The notes: generated by a model from the letters alone, not told the origin. A stretch of DNA of 64,000 nucleotides from Nematopogon swammerdamellus (GCA_946902875.1 OX336345.1:4991395-5055394), one strand, 5' to 3'. Shown: positions 44,301 to 54,830, counted from the stretch's first letter. Program-made: numbers and translations.

Positions 44301-45134
44301 CCCTTTACTGGGAACATAATTTTAAACTACGTAATAGGGAACATCGGTCTGTGAGACCGCTATTTTAAATTATTGATAATAAAACACTGTTCTCACTCAC
44401 AATATTTTATTTTAACACTTCCTTCTCGTAAGTTATCGTCGGCAATCTAACACATATTTTACAACAACAACGCCGTTCGACGTTGTCCTCGACGTACGCC
44501 ATGGCATTGGCATCTTCAAGGTCCAGCAGGTTCTCCATATCCATGTCCGACAGTGAGTCATTATCATCGTGGTCAGGGACTGGTACATAATCGGGATCAT
44601 CTACAGAATCGTCGCTATCTTCATCATCTGAAGGTGGTGTTTGCGATCGATGAAACATGTCCATAATTCGGCGCTCCGCCGTCTAGTCCTCCATTTTCAG
44701 TAACATGAAAATATTCACAATCAACATTTCATCAATATGATATATATTTAGTAACAAAAATATTGCCCATTATTTGGAAAAAGCGCACAAAACAGTGAAC
44801 AAACTATAAAAATACTTACGTTACCGGGAAAACCGGTCACTGGGACCGCCAAAAAAACGACAATGTCGGGAACACCGGTCTCTGAGACCGCCAAAAAAAC
44901 CACGTTCCGGGGAACACCGGTCTGTGAGACCGGTACTAATAATTACCAGTTTTGAAAATGGCGTCAAAACAACGAAACGGACGCTCCTACAGCCACGATC
45001 GCCGCTTGCGCCGACACAGCGGGAACTAATAGGACACTACTGGGAGCGGTGGGTCGCTGAGGAGGAGGGTGACGGTTTGGCAGCATTTCTAAGAAACCAT
45101 AGCGGTCTGTGAGACCGATGTTCCCAGTAAAGGG
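44301..45134. mobile_element. piggyBac-like element, internally deleted, 834 bp
   Basis: Flanked by TTAA (44297-44300, 45135-45138). Perfect 17 bp terminal inverted repeats CCCTTTACTGGGAACAT. The palindromic motif CGGTCTGTGAGACCG or close variants recurs just inside both ends and twice more near 44900-44930, usually preceded by GGGAACA(C/T): likely transposase-binding repeats. It contains only a short ORF on the minus strand. The right TTAA joins 'gtttccgtaccccgtacgg', the 5' end of a family A element, so it inserted into that repeat. Confidence 0.93.
44407..44664 (-). pseudogene. truncated piggyBac-like transposase remnant, 85 aa
   Basis: MDMFHRSQTPPSDDEDSDDS starts the frame. The first 55 residues are very acidic, as are the N-termini of piggyBac-type transposases. 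It then has a short Cys-containing end (RRCCCKICVRLP), which may be a remnant of the C-terminal Cys-rich domain. If so, the catalytic DDD core between them was deleted. The ATG lies inside the element on the right side and the stop is near the left end. An AATAAA-type signal on the minus strand near 44402-44408 would serve as poly(A) site. Assignment rests on composition and on the element's ends, not on catalytic residues. Confidence 0.6.
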
Positions 45135-45510
45135 TTAAGTTTCCGTACCCCGTACGGAAGAACATTATGTTCGTACGAATACCACTCATAGGGGTGCTGG
45201 TTCATGGAAATGATTACGAACATAAAATAAATAAAGCATTTAATTATACTTACTGAAATAATGATCAAATTATTACATACACATAAAACACACGTCCGTC
45301 TTCCTTCAATACATGCTTGTCAGAGAAAAGCCTATTACTAAGCCTACGCCGCGCCGTCTGTCTGTCTGTCTCTCTGTCTGTCCGTCCAATGGCTGTGTCT
45401 TTTTAACCGTAATAGGTAGCCGGTTGAAATTTTTACACAGCATGTGTTAAATGGCTTATATCCTAACAAATAATAAGAAAGAAAAACTAAAATTTAAACA
45501 TTAAGGGGTA
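45135..45510 (+). repeat. family A element, interrupted
   Basis: Starts 'ttaagtttccgtaccccgta' at the piggyBac TTAA. About 165 bp of other sequence (about 45163-45329) intervenes before 'cctattactaagcctacgcc', TGTC units, 'aaccgtaataggtagccggt' and 'catgtgttaaatggcttata'. The 3' end is missing. Confidence 0.7.
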
Positions 45511-45644
45511 GTATTTTTACTAGTAGTTTTTGAGGAGTTCTCGATCTATTATAATCGAACATAGAATCGACAACCGGCGCGGCGCGTCGTTCGTTACGAA
45601 TTCTGCACTTTATTAGCTGTTAGGAGTCAGTCCATCCCACTGGA

Positions 45645-45955
45645 TACATTACAAATGTTAGAAGTACAACCACTGCATCTATACCCGTGTGTGTCGTAAA
45701 AGGCAACAAAGGCATATGACTACCTTCTTATATTACTAGGTTGTAGGGTTTAACCCGCCCGGGTCGTTACCACCGCACTGAATGAAAGGTCGGTCGAAAC
45801 GGCTATGTAAATAGTTTGTGTTTTTCGTTCAGTTCAGTGTAGCCGGCACGACCGAAGGGAAGCACTGACGTGGCACCAAGTTCACCCGGTGTTATGAGCT
45901 GACATCACGGATGTTGTAGGTGATGTAGCCAACCGTGTCAGTTTCCATAAAAAAT
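45645..45955 (+). repeat. family B tail with 'cgtaaaaggc' head
   Basis: 'gtgtgtcgtaaaaggcaaca', 'ttatattactaggttgtagg', 'accgcactgaatgaaaggtc', 'cagttcagtgtagccggcac' and 'gtgtcagtttccataaaaaa'. Same head type as 4.27-4.53 kb. Confidence 0.8.
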
Positions 45956-45959
45956 ACAA

Positions 45960-46458
45960 CACTTTGGTTTCATCTTGCATAAGCCCGCTCGTAAGCGACA
46001 GCGAGACAGCGACTCTTACTTGCCCGGACTAAGCTGTTCAAATTATTATTTATTTTTTACAACTGGCTGTACGAAGGCATTCTCCTAAGGTCTTTATCCA
46101 CCGCTAATAAGGAGACTTTTTCCTGAAAGCACGTACGTATATCCGCAAAGGAAAAAGTTCATTACTTCTGACGGAAGAAATGGGAGCTTCTTCCGCGTGA
46201 TTACACTTTTTATAAGAAACATTGGGATAAAAAATGGCACGATGGTTGGGCAGTTTACGTCTGACGATGGAGATTGTGATTTCATTTGGAAAAATGTAGG
46301 TCTTCTGCATTTTTTCGATTACAGGTACATACCAAAATCTGAAATCCTTGCGTTTTTATTATGATATTTTGAGACCTTAGGAAAACCTGGTAACTGGTAC
46401 ACTGGGAGAGAGGATAATAAACGATTTTGAAAAGACGTTGAATTCAGTTTTAACAACC
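45960..46458. other. no recognised feature
   Basis: Nothing supported in this stretch. Confidence 0.4.
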
Positions 46459-46459
46459 A

Positions 46460-46768
46460 AAAATACATACCACACGCTGTATCCCGACAATCGGGGTAAG
46501 CAGAGTAAACGGTGTGGTGCTGCAAGTGCTCTTGTAAATTACAGCACAACACCGACCACCACGTTTAGCAATGTATAAGGACAAGATAATTATCAAGCAG
46601 CAAGTGAGGCACGAAGACCCACCTGCTCCATGAGTCCGTGTCAAGGTGAGAGGTGGCTAACCTGTCGCCCTTCAGCACGGCACCTTGTCCTTACAACTTA
46701 GTCGCCTTTTACGACATCCACGAGGAGAGATGCAGTGGGGTTACTCTTTTTAAGTACCGGTTAGGTAC
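46460..46768 (+). repeat. family C element
   Basis: 'ccacacgctgtatcccgaca', 'acggtgtggtgctgc', 'acagcacaacaccgaccacc', 'acttagtcgccttttacgac' and 'ttttaagtaccggtt'. Confidence 0.8.
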
Positions 46769-46769
46769 G

Positions 46770-47558
46770 AAATTGACAGAAATAATACAAAAGTAATGTT
46801 CACACAGAATACAAACCACATTGTCGTGAGGGTGTTTTTATAAATAATTTAAAATTTAATTTAATGTTTTAAATTAAATTATCAGGATTTTTTTATTTAA
46901 ATTTTGAAATCAAAAGTTTAATAATTTATATAATAAAATTTTATTTATGTTGATTTATTTGTATTATATTTTGTTATAATTTTTGCTTTTTTAATTAAAA
47001 TGCCTATATATTTTGTTTATCTATATTCGTAGTAATCACTCGTTGGTCGTAGTCATATAATAGTATTAATGGTAGTAATATAATTATGGAAGACGCGACA
47101 CTATCAATTTGCTGCTGATGGCGAGTAAATTTGCCGATAGATTGCGAAACCCTAAAATACTGTTCTTCGTCCGAGTGCCTTTGGCTTACCCCAGCAGTGA
47201 CAACGTCGGGAAGCCAATAGTGTTAGCAAGGCAAGACTAGTGTTCTCCGAAGTGGCTATCGATGTTCTATTTGACAGCTTGCCAGGGATCCTCGCTCGCT
47301 CCGCGCGGCGCGGTGCAACTGACAGGAGAGGGAGGGTTGCATTGCAATGGTCGTGGTTTGTATCCTGATGCTACTCTGACTTTGTTATTTATTTTCATTG
47401 AAAAATTGAAAATTAATTTTTCGATCGAAAATAAGAAATCATAATATACTCATAGTATAGGTTTAGTTTCATTTATATTAGTTAAATAGTATTGTTTGGT
47501 TTTTGTGAATAAATGTTTTTACATCCTTATAGTATGACTAAAACATTTTTTTTTAAAT
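46770..47558. other. AT-rich, no recognised feature
   Basis: 46840-47000 is very A+T-rich with mirrored 'aaatttaatttaatgtttta' words. Nothing coding. Confidence 0.4.
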
Positions 47559-47559
47559 C

Positions 47560-47765
47560 GTTCCTTTGTCGCACCGCTGCTGGCGTGTGGAACTGTCTTC
47601 CGGCGAGTGTTTCCCGAATGATTTAACCTGGGTGTCTTTGAGAGGTGAATTAAGCTCTGCAGACGGCACCTTTGGTCCTTCTGCACAACCACCCACGATA
47701 GTTTTAATTAAAAGAAAATTGTATGGAAGTAATAGCTCTTTAGGCGTTTTAGTTTTTATTTCCCT
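47560..47765 (+). pseudogene. LINE ORF C-terminal fragment, copy 2
   Basis: Same family as 3280-3510: 'tgtggaactgtcttccggcg' and 'gatttaacctgggtgtcttt' read as VWNCLPASVFP and FNLGVF with a frame break. No other domain. Confidence 0.5.
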
Positions 47766-47885
47766 GCAAGAACAATAATAAGAGTATGATAATATAGATA
47801 TGTACAATAATAATTTCATCATTATTTTCATGACATTTTCATTAAGCTACGTGGAAGAACGAATTGGGTTAGGAATTTAATTATG

Positions 47886-48255
47886 TTTTTAGGGTTCTGC
47901 ACCGTAAGGGCGTATTACTAAGCCAACGCCCCGTTTATTCGTCCGTCTGTCTGTCCTTTAAAGCGCTGTATCTTTTGAACTATAAATAGGTAGCCGGTTC
48001 AAATTACAGATTACACTGAATATGTTTCATTGTGGCGGATATCCTAACAAAAAATTAAACAAAAAGTTAAAAAAGTCCCCATACAAGAAACGTGTTTTTT
48101 TCAAGTTTTATTGTTTTTGCTCAATTTTGAAAACCGTATTACATACAAGCATCACACTTAATGTGATTATAGTAAAACAGAAATAATAAAAACCGGCCAA
48201 TCACGTGTACGGAACCCTCGGAGCGCGAGTCCGACTCGAACTTGGCCGGTTTTTT
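47886..48255 (+). repeat. family A element, long variant, both ends present
   Basis: 5' 'tttttagggttctgcaccgt', CGTCTGTC units, 'gtagccggttc', 'ccccatacaagaaacgtgtt', 'taatgtgattatagtaaa', 'acggaaccctcgg', palindrome-like 'gcgagtccgactcgaac' and 'ttggccggtttttt'. The inner GGGTTC..GTA and TAC/GGAACCC form a subterminal inverted repeat. Confidence 0.88.
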
Positions 48256-48315
48256 CAATCACAGCATTGCGCTCCTAATCTACAAGTTGACTGCTATATA
48301 ACAAGCACTATATAG

Positions 48316-49713
48316 GGTACTACAACTTATCCCTCAACTAATACTGCAGTGTGTACCGTTATCCCTCCGTGTGACGTGATTGGTGACATCAGCTGGGCAG
48401 AGGTGAACAACTGTGTTTTACTGAAAATGTTAAAAGAAATAGATCTGTCGAAATCTGGCGGACCTGATAATATACCTCCGAAACTAATAAAAGAGTGTGC
48501 CGAATCTATTTTGAAACCATTGTCGCTCATATTTAGACGGTCTCTCAAGGAAAGTAAGGTACCCATTGTGTGGAAAACTGCATACATAACGCCAGTTTTT
48601 AAAAAAGGATCAAAAAATGATATAAGTAATTACAGGCCCATTTCCAAATTATGTATATTCAGCAAAATTTTTGAAAAAGTTATTTACGATCAAGTTTATC
48701 CAGCCTTACAAAACTCCCTTATAACTTCTCAACATGGCTTTCTTAAAGGAAGGTCTACAGTAACTAATTTAGTGTTATTCACCGACATGTTATCTAAACG
48801 TATGGAAGAACATACTCAAATGGATGTTATCTATACTGACTATAGTAAGGCATTTGACAAAATCGATCATAAAATACTCCTAGAGAAGCTCAAAGCAATC
48901 GGCATTCATGGCAACTTATTCCGGTGGTTTGCATCGTACATTAACAACAGGTCTCAAGCAGTGGTACTCTGTGGATATGCATCCAAATGGATGCATATAC
49001 CTTCCGGGGTTCCCCAGGGATCCTTGTTAGGCCCCCTTCTCTTCATCATCTATGTAAATGACATTTTATCCTGTCTACATTATTGTAAAATTTTTATCTT
49101 TGCTGATGATATGAAGGTGGCTCTTGAAATTAAATCGATCGAAGATGCAAATAAACTACAAGCAGATCTTGCACGTCTAGAAATGTACTGGAAACTAAAT
49201 AAAATAGAAGTTAACGTTGCAAAGTGTTTTAAAATGACTTTCACAAGAAATGTCAATATTATACCAACTTCTTATACGCTAGGTGGGAAAATTCTCCAAG
49301 ATGTCAAATCTGTTAGGGACCTTGGGGTCCACTTGGACACAAAATTAATTTTCGACCAGCACATTGATGCGATTTCTACTAAAGCTTCTAAAATGCTAGG
49401 TTTTATCTTGCGGCTATCTAAAAATTTCAAAAAGGACTCCACTCTGAAAACACTTTATTTTACCTACGTTCGAAGCAACTTGGAGTATGCATCTCAGGTT
49501 TGGAATCCCCACTATCTAATTTATAAAAATAGACTCGAAAAAATTCAATCCAAATTTGTAAAACACTTAAATTACCGTAATTTCCTTAAGTTCAATAATA
49601 CCACAGACAGTCTCAAATATCATAACTTACTTCCGCTTGAAAACAGACGAGAAATAGCCGATATAACATTAAACAATTCATTTTTGTTTAATTTTGGAAT
49701 CCCCACTATCTAA
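48316..49713 (+). pseudogene. non-LTR retrotransposon reverse transcriptase
   Basis: The longest coherent protein in the window. Reverse transcriptase of a LINE copies the element's RNA at a nicked target. Numbering from codon 48349: fingers GGPDNIPPKLIKE (37-49), NYRPIS (94-99), QHGFLKGRSTVTN (128-140), palm motif A IYTDYSKAFD (161-170), motif B SGVPQGSLLGPLLF (219-232), motif C FADD (251-254), then VRDLGV and a thumb region. All catalytic Asp residues are present. The frame is open upstream to 48316 with no convincing start, so the 5' end is truncated. The last 70 or so codons pass into a tandem duplication whose 194 bp length shifts the frame, giving an early stop at 49713. It is close to the CR1/Jockey group by motif wording. 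Recently active in appearance but broken. Confidence 0.9.
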
Positions 49714-49888
49714 TTTATAAAAATAGACTCGAAAAAATTCAATCCAAATTTGTAAAACACTTAAATTACCGTAATTTCCTTAAGTTCAATTATACCACAG
49801 ACAGTCTCAAATATCATAACTTACTTCCGCTTGAAAAGAGACGAGAAATAGCCGATATAACATTAAACATTTAATTTTTGTTTAATTT
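49501..49888 (+). repeat. 194 bp direct tandem duplication in the LINE
   Basis: Copy 1 (49501-49694) and copy 2 (49695-49888) both start 'tggaatccccactatctaat' and differ at only a few bases (aataatacc/aattatacc, gaaaacag/gaaaagag). 194 is not a multiple of three, so the duplication frameshifts the ORF. Confidence 0.93.
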
Positions 49889-49891
49889 TTA

Positions 49892-50158
49892 ATGAAAATA
49901 GCCAGCCATAACGCTCAAGTTGATTGCCCTGAGCTTCTCAGTCTTCTGCTCGTGCGAGTGCCGTGTCGTCCCAACCTGACTAGATCTACCTGTCTGCTGC
50001 ATGTGCCACTCTGCCTCACACGCTATCGACAGAATTCCTTTATAATCAGAGCCAGCAAAAAGTACAACAGTGACTACAAGGAAGTGGACTTGTTCAATGA
50101 CAGCTTACAGAGGGTTAAAAAGTTAGCGCATGATAGATTTTTTGTTAGTACTAAGTGA
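49892..50158 (+). pseudogene. LINE ORF C-terminal part after the duplication
   Basis: Reads VDCPELLSLLLVRVPCRP, FHVP-like LHVPLCLTRYRQNSF and LFNDSLQRVKKL, the usual end of CR1/Jockey-group polyproteins. It is in a different frame from the RT part. Stops between 49713 and 49892 mean more than the duplication separates them. The first MKIASHNA residues may not be native. Confidence 0.7.
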
Positions 50159-50683
50159 TGGAGTTCTGCCTTAGTTTTGTTTTTATTATTTTAGTAATAG
50201 TACCATGTAATGTTTGTTTAGTTTAGTTTTGTTCTGTTTTAATTTAATTGATTAGTTATTTTAAATTATTATTATTTTTTCTATTTTAACTGTTTATTTA
50301 TCAGTTTTGATTTGTTTAAATGTACTTTTCTTTCTCTTACGCAATATACTTAGTTTTATCTGTAGTGACCTATTAGCGGTGTATGTGTGACCCATTGTAT
50401 TTTTGTAAATTTTGTGTTGATCACACTGTTGGTTACTCTAAATAAATAAATATATTCATATAATATCTACATAATATGCTCTCAGACACTGTCTAGGCGG
50501 GAAATGATGTCATCTTTCACTTCTCTGAGCGTCTTGAAGGGGATGATGTACGTAAGAGAGGCCCGTATGCATTTAGTGGCTCATATTTTATCCAAAAAGA
50601 GGTAAATGACCTCTCCTGGATACTTACTCGTATAGAGAATAGAATATACTTAATATCACATCTCAATAATAAAAATCAATCCA

Positions 50684-51055
50684 GCATCGATAGCTCAGTG
50701 GTGCAGACAGTCGACTGTCGCTATTGATGGTTAAGCAACGCTGGGCGCGGTCAGTACTTGGATGGGTGACCGCTCGACCGTTGGAGGCTGACCGTGGTTC
50801 GGATTCCACGTAAAACTGCAGGTCGCTGCCCTTCTTACCTTACTAGGGTTCAACCCGCCCGGGTTGGTACCACCGCACTGAATGAAACGTCGGTCGAAAC
50901 GGCTATGTAAATAGTTTGTGTTTTCCGTCCAGTTCAGTATAGCCGGCACGACCGAAGGGAAGCACTGACATGGCACCTAGTTCCCCCGATGTTATGGGCT
51001 GACATCACGGATGTTGTAGGCGATGTAGCCAACCGTGTCATTTTGCATAAAAAAA
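50684..51055 (+). repeat. composite tRNA-5S-tRNA SINE (family B), full length
   Basis: In order: A-box-like 'tagctcagtggt' (50690-50701); a 45-base segment like 5S rRNA, 'gttaagcaacgctgggcgcg' then 'gtcagtacttggatgggtga' and 'ccgct' (50730-50774), holding the 5S A box, intermediate element and C box; a tRNA B box 'ggttcggattcc' (50796-50807); the family body 'accaccgcactgaatgaaa'; the LINE-like tail 'ccgtccagttcagtatagcc' to 'gccaaccgtgtcatt'; and an A9 end. So both types of internal pol III promoter lie in one element. Confidence 0.92.
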
Positions 51056-51067
51056 AACAGCCGTTTG

Positions 51068-51270
51068 GACTGTACTTTTGTAAATGTAGACTAAGTGGAC
51101 GTAAAAAAAATTATCCAGCGAAGTTTCTTGCCAGTTCTTCTCCGTTGTGATAATCGAAGAGACAAAATGATAAATCTTAAATGTTAACATATATGACGAA
51201 TCCGAGTGCAGCGTACTGTCTATGGATGATGAATAAAGAATAAAGAACTGTAACTGGCAATAAATAATAA
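51068..51270. repeat. interspersed repeat Q, copy 2
   Basis: Colinear with 3690-3860: 'tgtagactaagtggac', 'cgaagtttcttgccagttct', 'ccgttgtgataatcgaa'. Directly follows the composite SINE. Confidence 0.55.
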
Positions 51271-51274
51271 TTAT

Positions 51275-52260
51275 ACATACAAAGATAAGACATACATGCA
51301 TAAGTGTAAAAAAAACATAAGCCTGATTTTCGATTCGCGCAGTCAGGTGAAAAGATGTTTGATGTTTATAGAACGTAATACAACAAGACCTACTGCACCT
51401 AAACTAATATTGTAATTTCTTTTATGATGACATAAACTACAGTATCATATCATAAACCATAAATAAAATTTATTACATGTACAGAAAAAGCAGATTCAAT
51501 GATTCAGCCTTTACCCAGTGATCCAAGAGAGAGATGATCGATCATACATAATAAAGAAATCCTACTGCATAAACAAATTATGCGATTTTTCCTACCATTT
51601 ACTTCAAATGAATAATATGTATTTATTGCGGTATTGCCTAGTCATACGAGGGTCGTAAATAACTGCATTGACAAGCGATAGGGCTGCAAGCAAACAGGGA
51701 GTAAAACGTTCGCAGATTTTTTATTTTCCAAGCAAGGCGATTAGTTTTTATCCTGATTAATTTTTAATTTTATGAAATCTATAAAAACACTGTTCAATGA
51801 AATTTCAATTCAAAGACAAATTTTAATAATTTATTAAAAATTTTTGTAGAGTATTTGAACATTGATCGCCTGCCTGGGTTGTACATGAGTTCTACTAGGT
51901 ACAAAATGCCTGGTTGGTTAGGCATGCAACACAGCACTAACACTACTCTCTCGTGAGAGTTGCGCAATACTGAATCAATTATTTATAAATCAACAATTAT
52001 TTAAAATCAACAAATTATTAACCTAATTACCATTCAAACTGAATTAAATTAAAAAATTAAAATCAAAAGAAATTTTCGTATACATACAATTGATTAAGTG
52101 GGCCAGTACATATTATAAATTAACGATTGCTATTTTAAAAAATCTTCCACTTAGTCTTTATAAAAACATTATTTCATCAGCCAGCATCAATTATATTCCT
52201 TTATTGATCTATTTGGTGCATACACGTTTAAGATAAGGCAAATACTCTATATAATTTTTC
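51275..52260. other. no recognised feature
   Basis: AT-rich; nothing supported. Confidence 0.4.
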
Positions 52261-52261
52261 T

Positions 52262-52400
52262 TATTATAAATACATACATAGCGTTACTCCTGTTTCCCAG
52301 AGGGATAGGCAGAGAAAACGGATCTCTACATGACACACCTCTGCCGCCTCTTCCACTCTCATAATGTTCTTCATACATGCTCGCTGGTTACGGGTGCTAC
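52262..52400 (+). repeat. family T repeat
   Basis: 'cgttactcctgtttcccaga', 'gggataggcagagaaaacgg', 'cctcttccactctcataatg' and 'cttcatacatgctcg'. Related to 22545-22635 and 37205-37325. Confidence 0.65.
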
Positions 52401-52505
52401 GTACTTGACCCTTTTTGACCAAATGCCCGATCTGGTCTAGATACGCGCGTCTAGGTATTTTTATTGTTCTATTTCTGTATTTCTTTATATTGTTGAAAAA
52501 TATGG

Positions 52506-52566
52506 AGAAGACTAAACGGCAAAAATCTCGACATAATATGTCGAGATTTTTGCCGTTTAGTCTTCT
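52506..52566. repeat. perfect 61 bp palindrome (30 bp arms, 1-base centre)
   Basis: Left arm 52506-52535 starts agaagactaaacggc and ends tctcgacata; right arm 52537-52566 is its exact reverse complement. No mismatch over 30 pairs. It lies about 70 bases before array L copy 2. Confidence 0.95.
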
Positions 52567-52624
52567 TTTATTAGAGGTTTTACATTATGACAAAACAAGA
52601 GTTTTGTAGTTTAGCTGGCTCCGT

Positions 52625-52805
52625 TACCGTGGCATGCCGAGCTGCGTTCATGTTATACTTTCTCGAAAACACTAAGTCACTATGGACGAGGCCGAAGGCC
52701 GAGCTGCATTCAGATAAACGTTATATTTCCTCGAACAAATTCACTAACAGCGAGGCTGAAGGCCGAGCTGCGTTCAGATTAACGATTAACTTTTTCGAAA
52801 ACAAA
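52625..52805 (+). repeat. satellite-like array L, copy 2
   Basis: Three units with cores 'ccgagctgcgttca' at about 52637, 'gaggccgaaggccgagctgc' at about 52688 and 'gaggctgaaggccgagctgc' at about 52752, each followed by 'ttctcgaa'-type sequence. Units 61-63 bp. Confidence 0.8.
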
Positions 52806-52809
52806 TTAT

Positions 52810-53365
52810 AACTCAAACAAGACAAACAGGTGTAGAGTGTAATTTAACTATAATAATTTCATTTTGACACTTTTTTAACCTAACCCTAAAACGTTAGGTC
52901 TGTCTGTACGGCTAGGTGTTATTTATGGGTTCCACGCTGACGGGACTCCCCACTCGCAGAGTTTACGAGTTCAATCTATTAGATATTTTATAGAGGGCTT
53001 TAAAACCGCAACGTCTGATTCATATGTCACCGCCAGCTGTCACTGTTCGGTTCGCAGTCCTGTGATATAGCTTGATGATATTTCTAGTGACGTCATGTCC
53101 TAATACGAGTTTTTTTTTCGAAATGCCATAATATTTTTCTATATTTTTCACATGTCGATCTGTTCCATGATGGTCGAAGTAAGATTAGAATAAGGTCAGA
53201 ATAAAGTGAATGCATATGGGTAGATACTCGTAATAATATTTACAGTTAGTGCATTAAATATGAAATTTGTTAATAAAAACGTTAGTATTTACTTCATTTC
53301 TGTTTGTTCCTTATTGTGATCTGGTATCTTTTTGTTATCGATTTTTATCCTATGAAACTTATATT
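52810..53365. other. no recognised feature
   Basis: Nothing supported in this stretch. Confidence 0.4.
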
Positions 53366-53367
53366 AT

Positions 53368-53580
53368 ACTAGCTGTGCCCGCGGCTCCGCCCGCTCTTAT
53401 ATTTCACTTTACTGCTAACCTCATAAGCCATTTAGCGTGATAGTAAGTAGCCTATAGTTGATGGGAAGAATCAAGCTATCCGTAGAATTTGATTAAAATC
53501 GGCTCAGTGATTCTCGAGTTATAAGCGGACAGACAGACATACATACATACAGAAAGCAGACGTTGGATTTTTAAAGGTAA
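53368..53580 (+). repeat. 'TACTAGCTGTGCCCGCGGCT' repeat (family F variant)
   Basis: Ends 'attctcgagttataagcgga' followed by 'cagacagacatacatacata'. The phrase 'aaaatcggctcagtgattct' precedes it. Common type in insect genomes, from memory. Confidence 0.7.
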
Positions 53581-53774
53581 GGAAGGATGCTTAGTAAAAA
53601 AAAAGTCAAAATTTAAATTTATATTTACTTTGTTGTTTGTTAAAATATCTCTTTCTTCTAATTTTATTGTTTAAAGGAAAATTCACTGGTTTAATTTATA
53701 ATGCTCATAATGTGTTTGTTCTTTTAAGTTTTTATGTACTGTTTGACTCCTAAATAAATAAATAAAATATATAT

Positions 53775-54160
53775 AGGGTGTTACGATGACCATGTCAAAA
53801 ATTTCGGGAGGGTTACATAGACACTCAAATAAACAAGCAAAAAAAAAATGTTTTTAGCATTACTTTTCGAGAAATTTAACAAAACATGTTTGCTACCTAA
53901 AGATTAACCTGTGTGTAACAGTAGGTAACTTGCATTGTACGGGGTCAATGACCGTACTATGTTCAAACGCAGAACAGCAGTTTGTTGTAAGTAAGTCACA
54001 AGGTCACTATGATTGGTTTTTACAGCTACTTATTTGATTTTATTTTTTTTTGTTAGGAGAAAAATTTTTCCTATAAACATATGTTTTTTTTACGTAAAGT
54101 GTTTATTTGAGTGTGTATGTAACCCTCCCGAAATTTTTGACATAGTCATCGAAACACCTT
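53775..54160. mobile_element. MITE, 386 bp, 60 bp terminal inverted repeats
   Basis: Left arm 53775-53834 and right arm 54101-54160 match in reverse complement at about 56 of 60 positions; both contain 'gtcaaaaatttcgggagggt'. Ends start (A/G)GGTGTT and are flanked by TA-repeats (tatat on both sides), so the target duplication is probably TA, as in Tc1/mariner-type elements, but cannot be proven in TA-rich DNA. No transposase inside. Confidence 0.85.
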
Positions 54161-54164
54161 ATAT

Positions 54165-54830
54165 ATTGCATATTTATCTTTTGAAAACTAAGTTTAAAAA
54201 ATTTTGTACTCTGTGTAGGCGAGCTTAATGATAACCCTCTGAATTTTAGAGAATGCACGTAAGAGAACCGAATAATATCAGTATGTATGACAACAAGTGA
54301 AATAGTATTGAAACAGACTTGACATTATGGTGTTTATGTTAATTGATATCGAATATCAACCAAAATATAGTCGATAGTCGTAGTACGCAAATATTTCGAT
54401 AGAGACCCTAAATCTTTGGCATTTCACGCAAGAGCAATAAATTAGCGACTTAGCTATCGTAAAACTGTTAAGTTATGTGCAGATTACAAGGATTGATCTA
54501 GCTATTAATTTTACCAACCATCAAAATGTTCGATGAATCAAAAACAAACAGTCCGCACTCATTCTAAATAGCTTTGCTTGAATTTTATGCCTTTTTAAGT
54601 GCAAACATTTATCCTACCATCTTATCACCAATAAAACCGATGACAAGTTCTCAAGTTGCAAGGTTTAATTTCGTGTTTATAGAGCACTAAACACAGATGC
54701 ACGAAATACAGAATGGCATACAGTTCAATATATGACGAGATAAATACATAGAAATACTTGTCGAGAGAGAATGTGACGGAGAAGTGCAGACGAAATTACA
54801 AATGATGCATATTTTATTTACTTTTATTTT
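54165..54830. other. no recognised feature
   Basis: Nothing supported in this stretch. Confidence 0.4.

Larger units (their letters stand above)
48300..50455 (+). mobile_element. 5'-truncated LINE (CR1/Jockey-group type)
   Basis: Begins inside the region before the RT domain shortly after a family A copy. It carries the RT ORF, a 194 bp tandem duplication (49501-49694 and 49695-49888), a C-terminal region and a 3' untranslated part ending AAATAAATAAATATATTC. No endonuclease. Confidence 0.85.

Noticed and set aside
50730..50774. 5S rRNA gene
   Set aside because: Only about 45 bases of the 5S 3' half are present, embedded between tRNA boxes in a repeated SINE.
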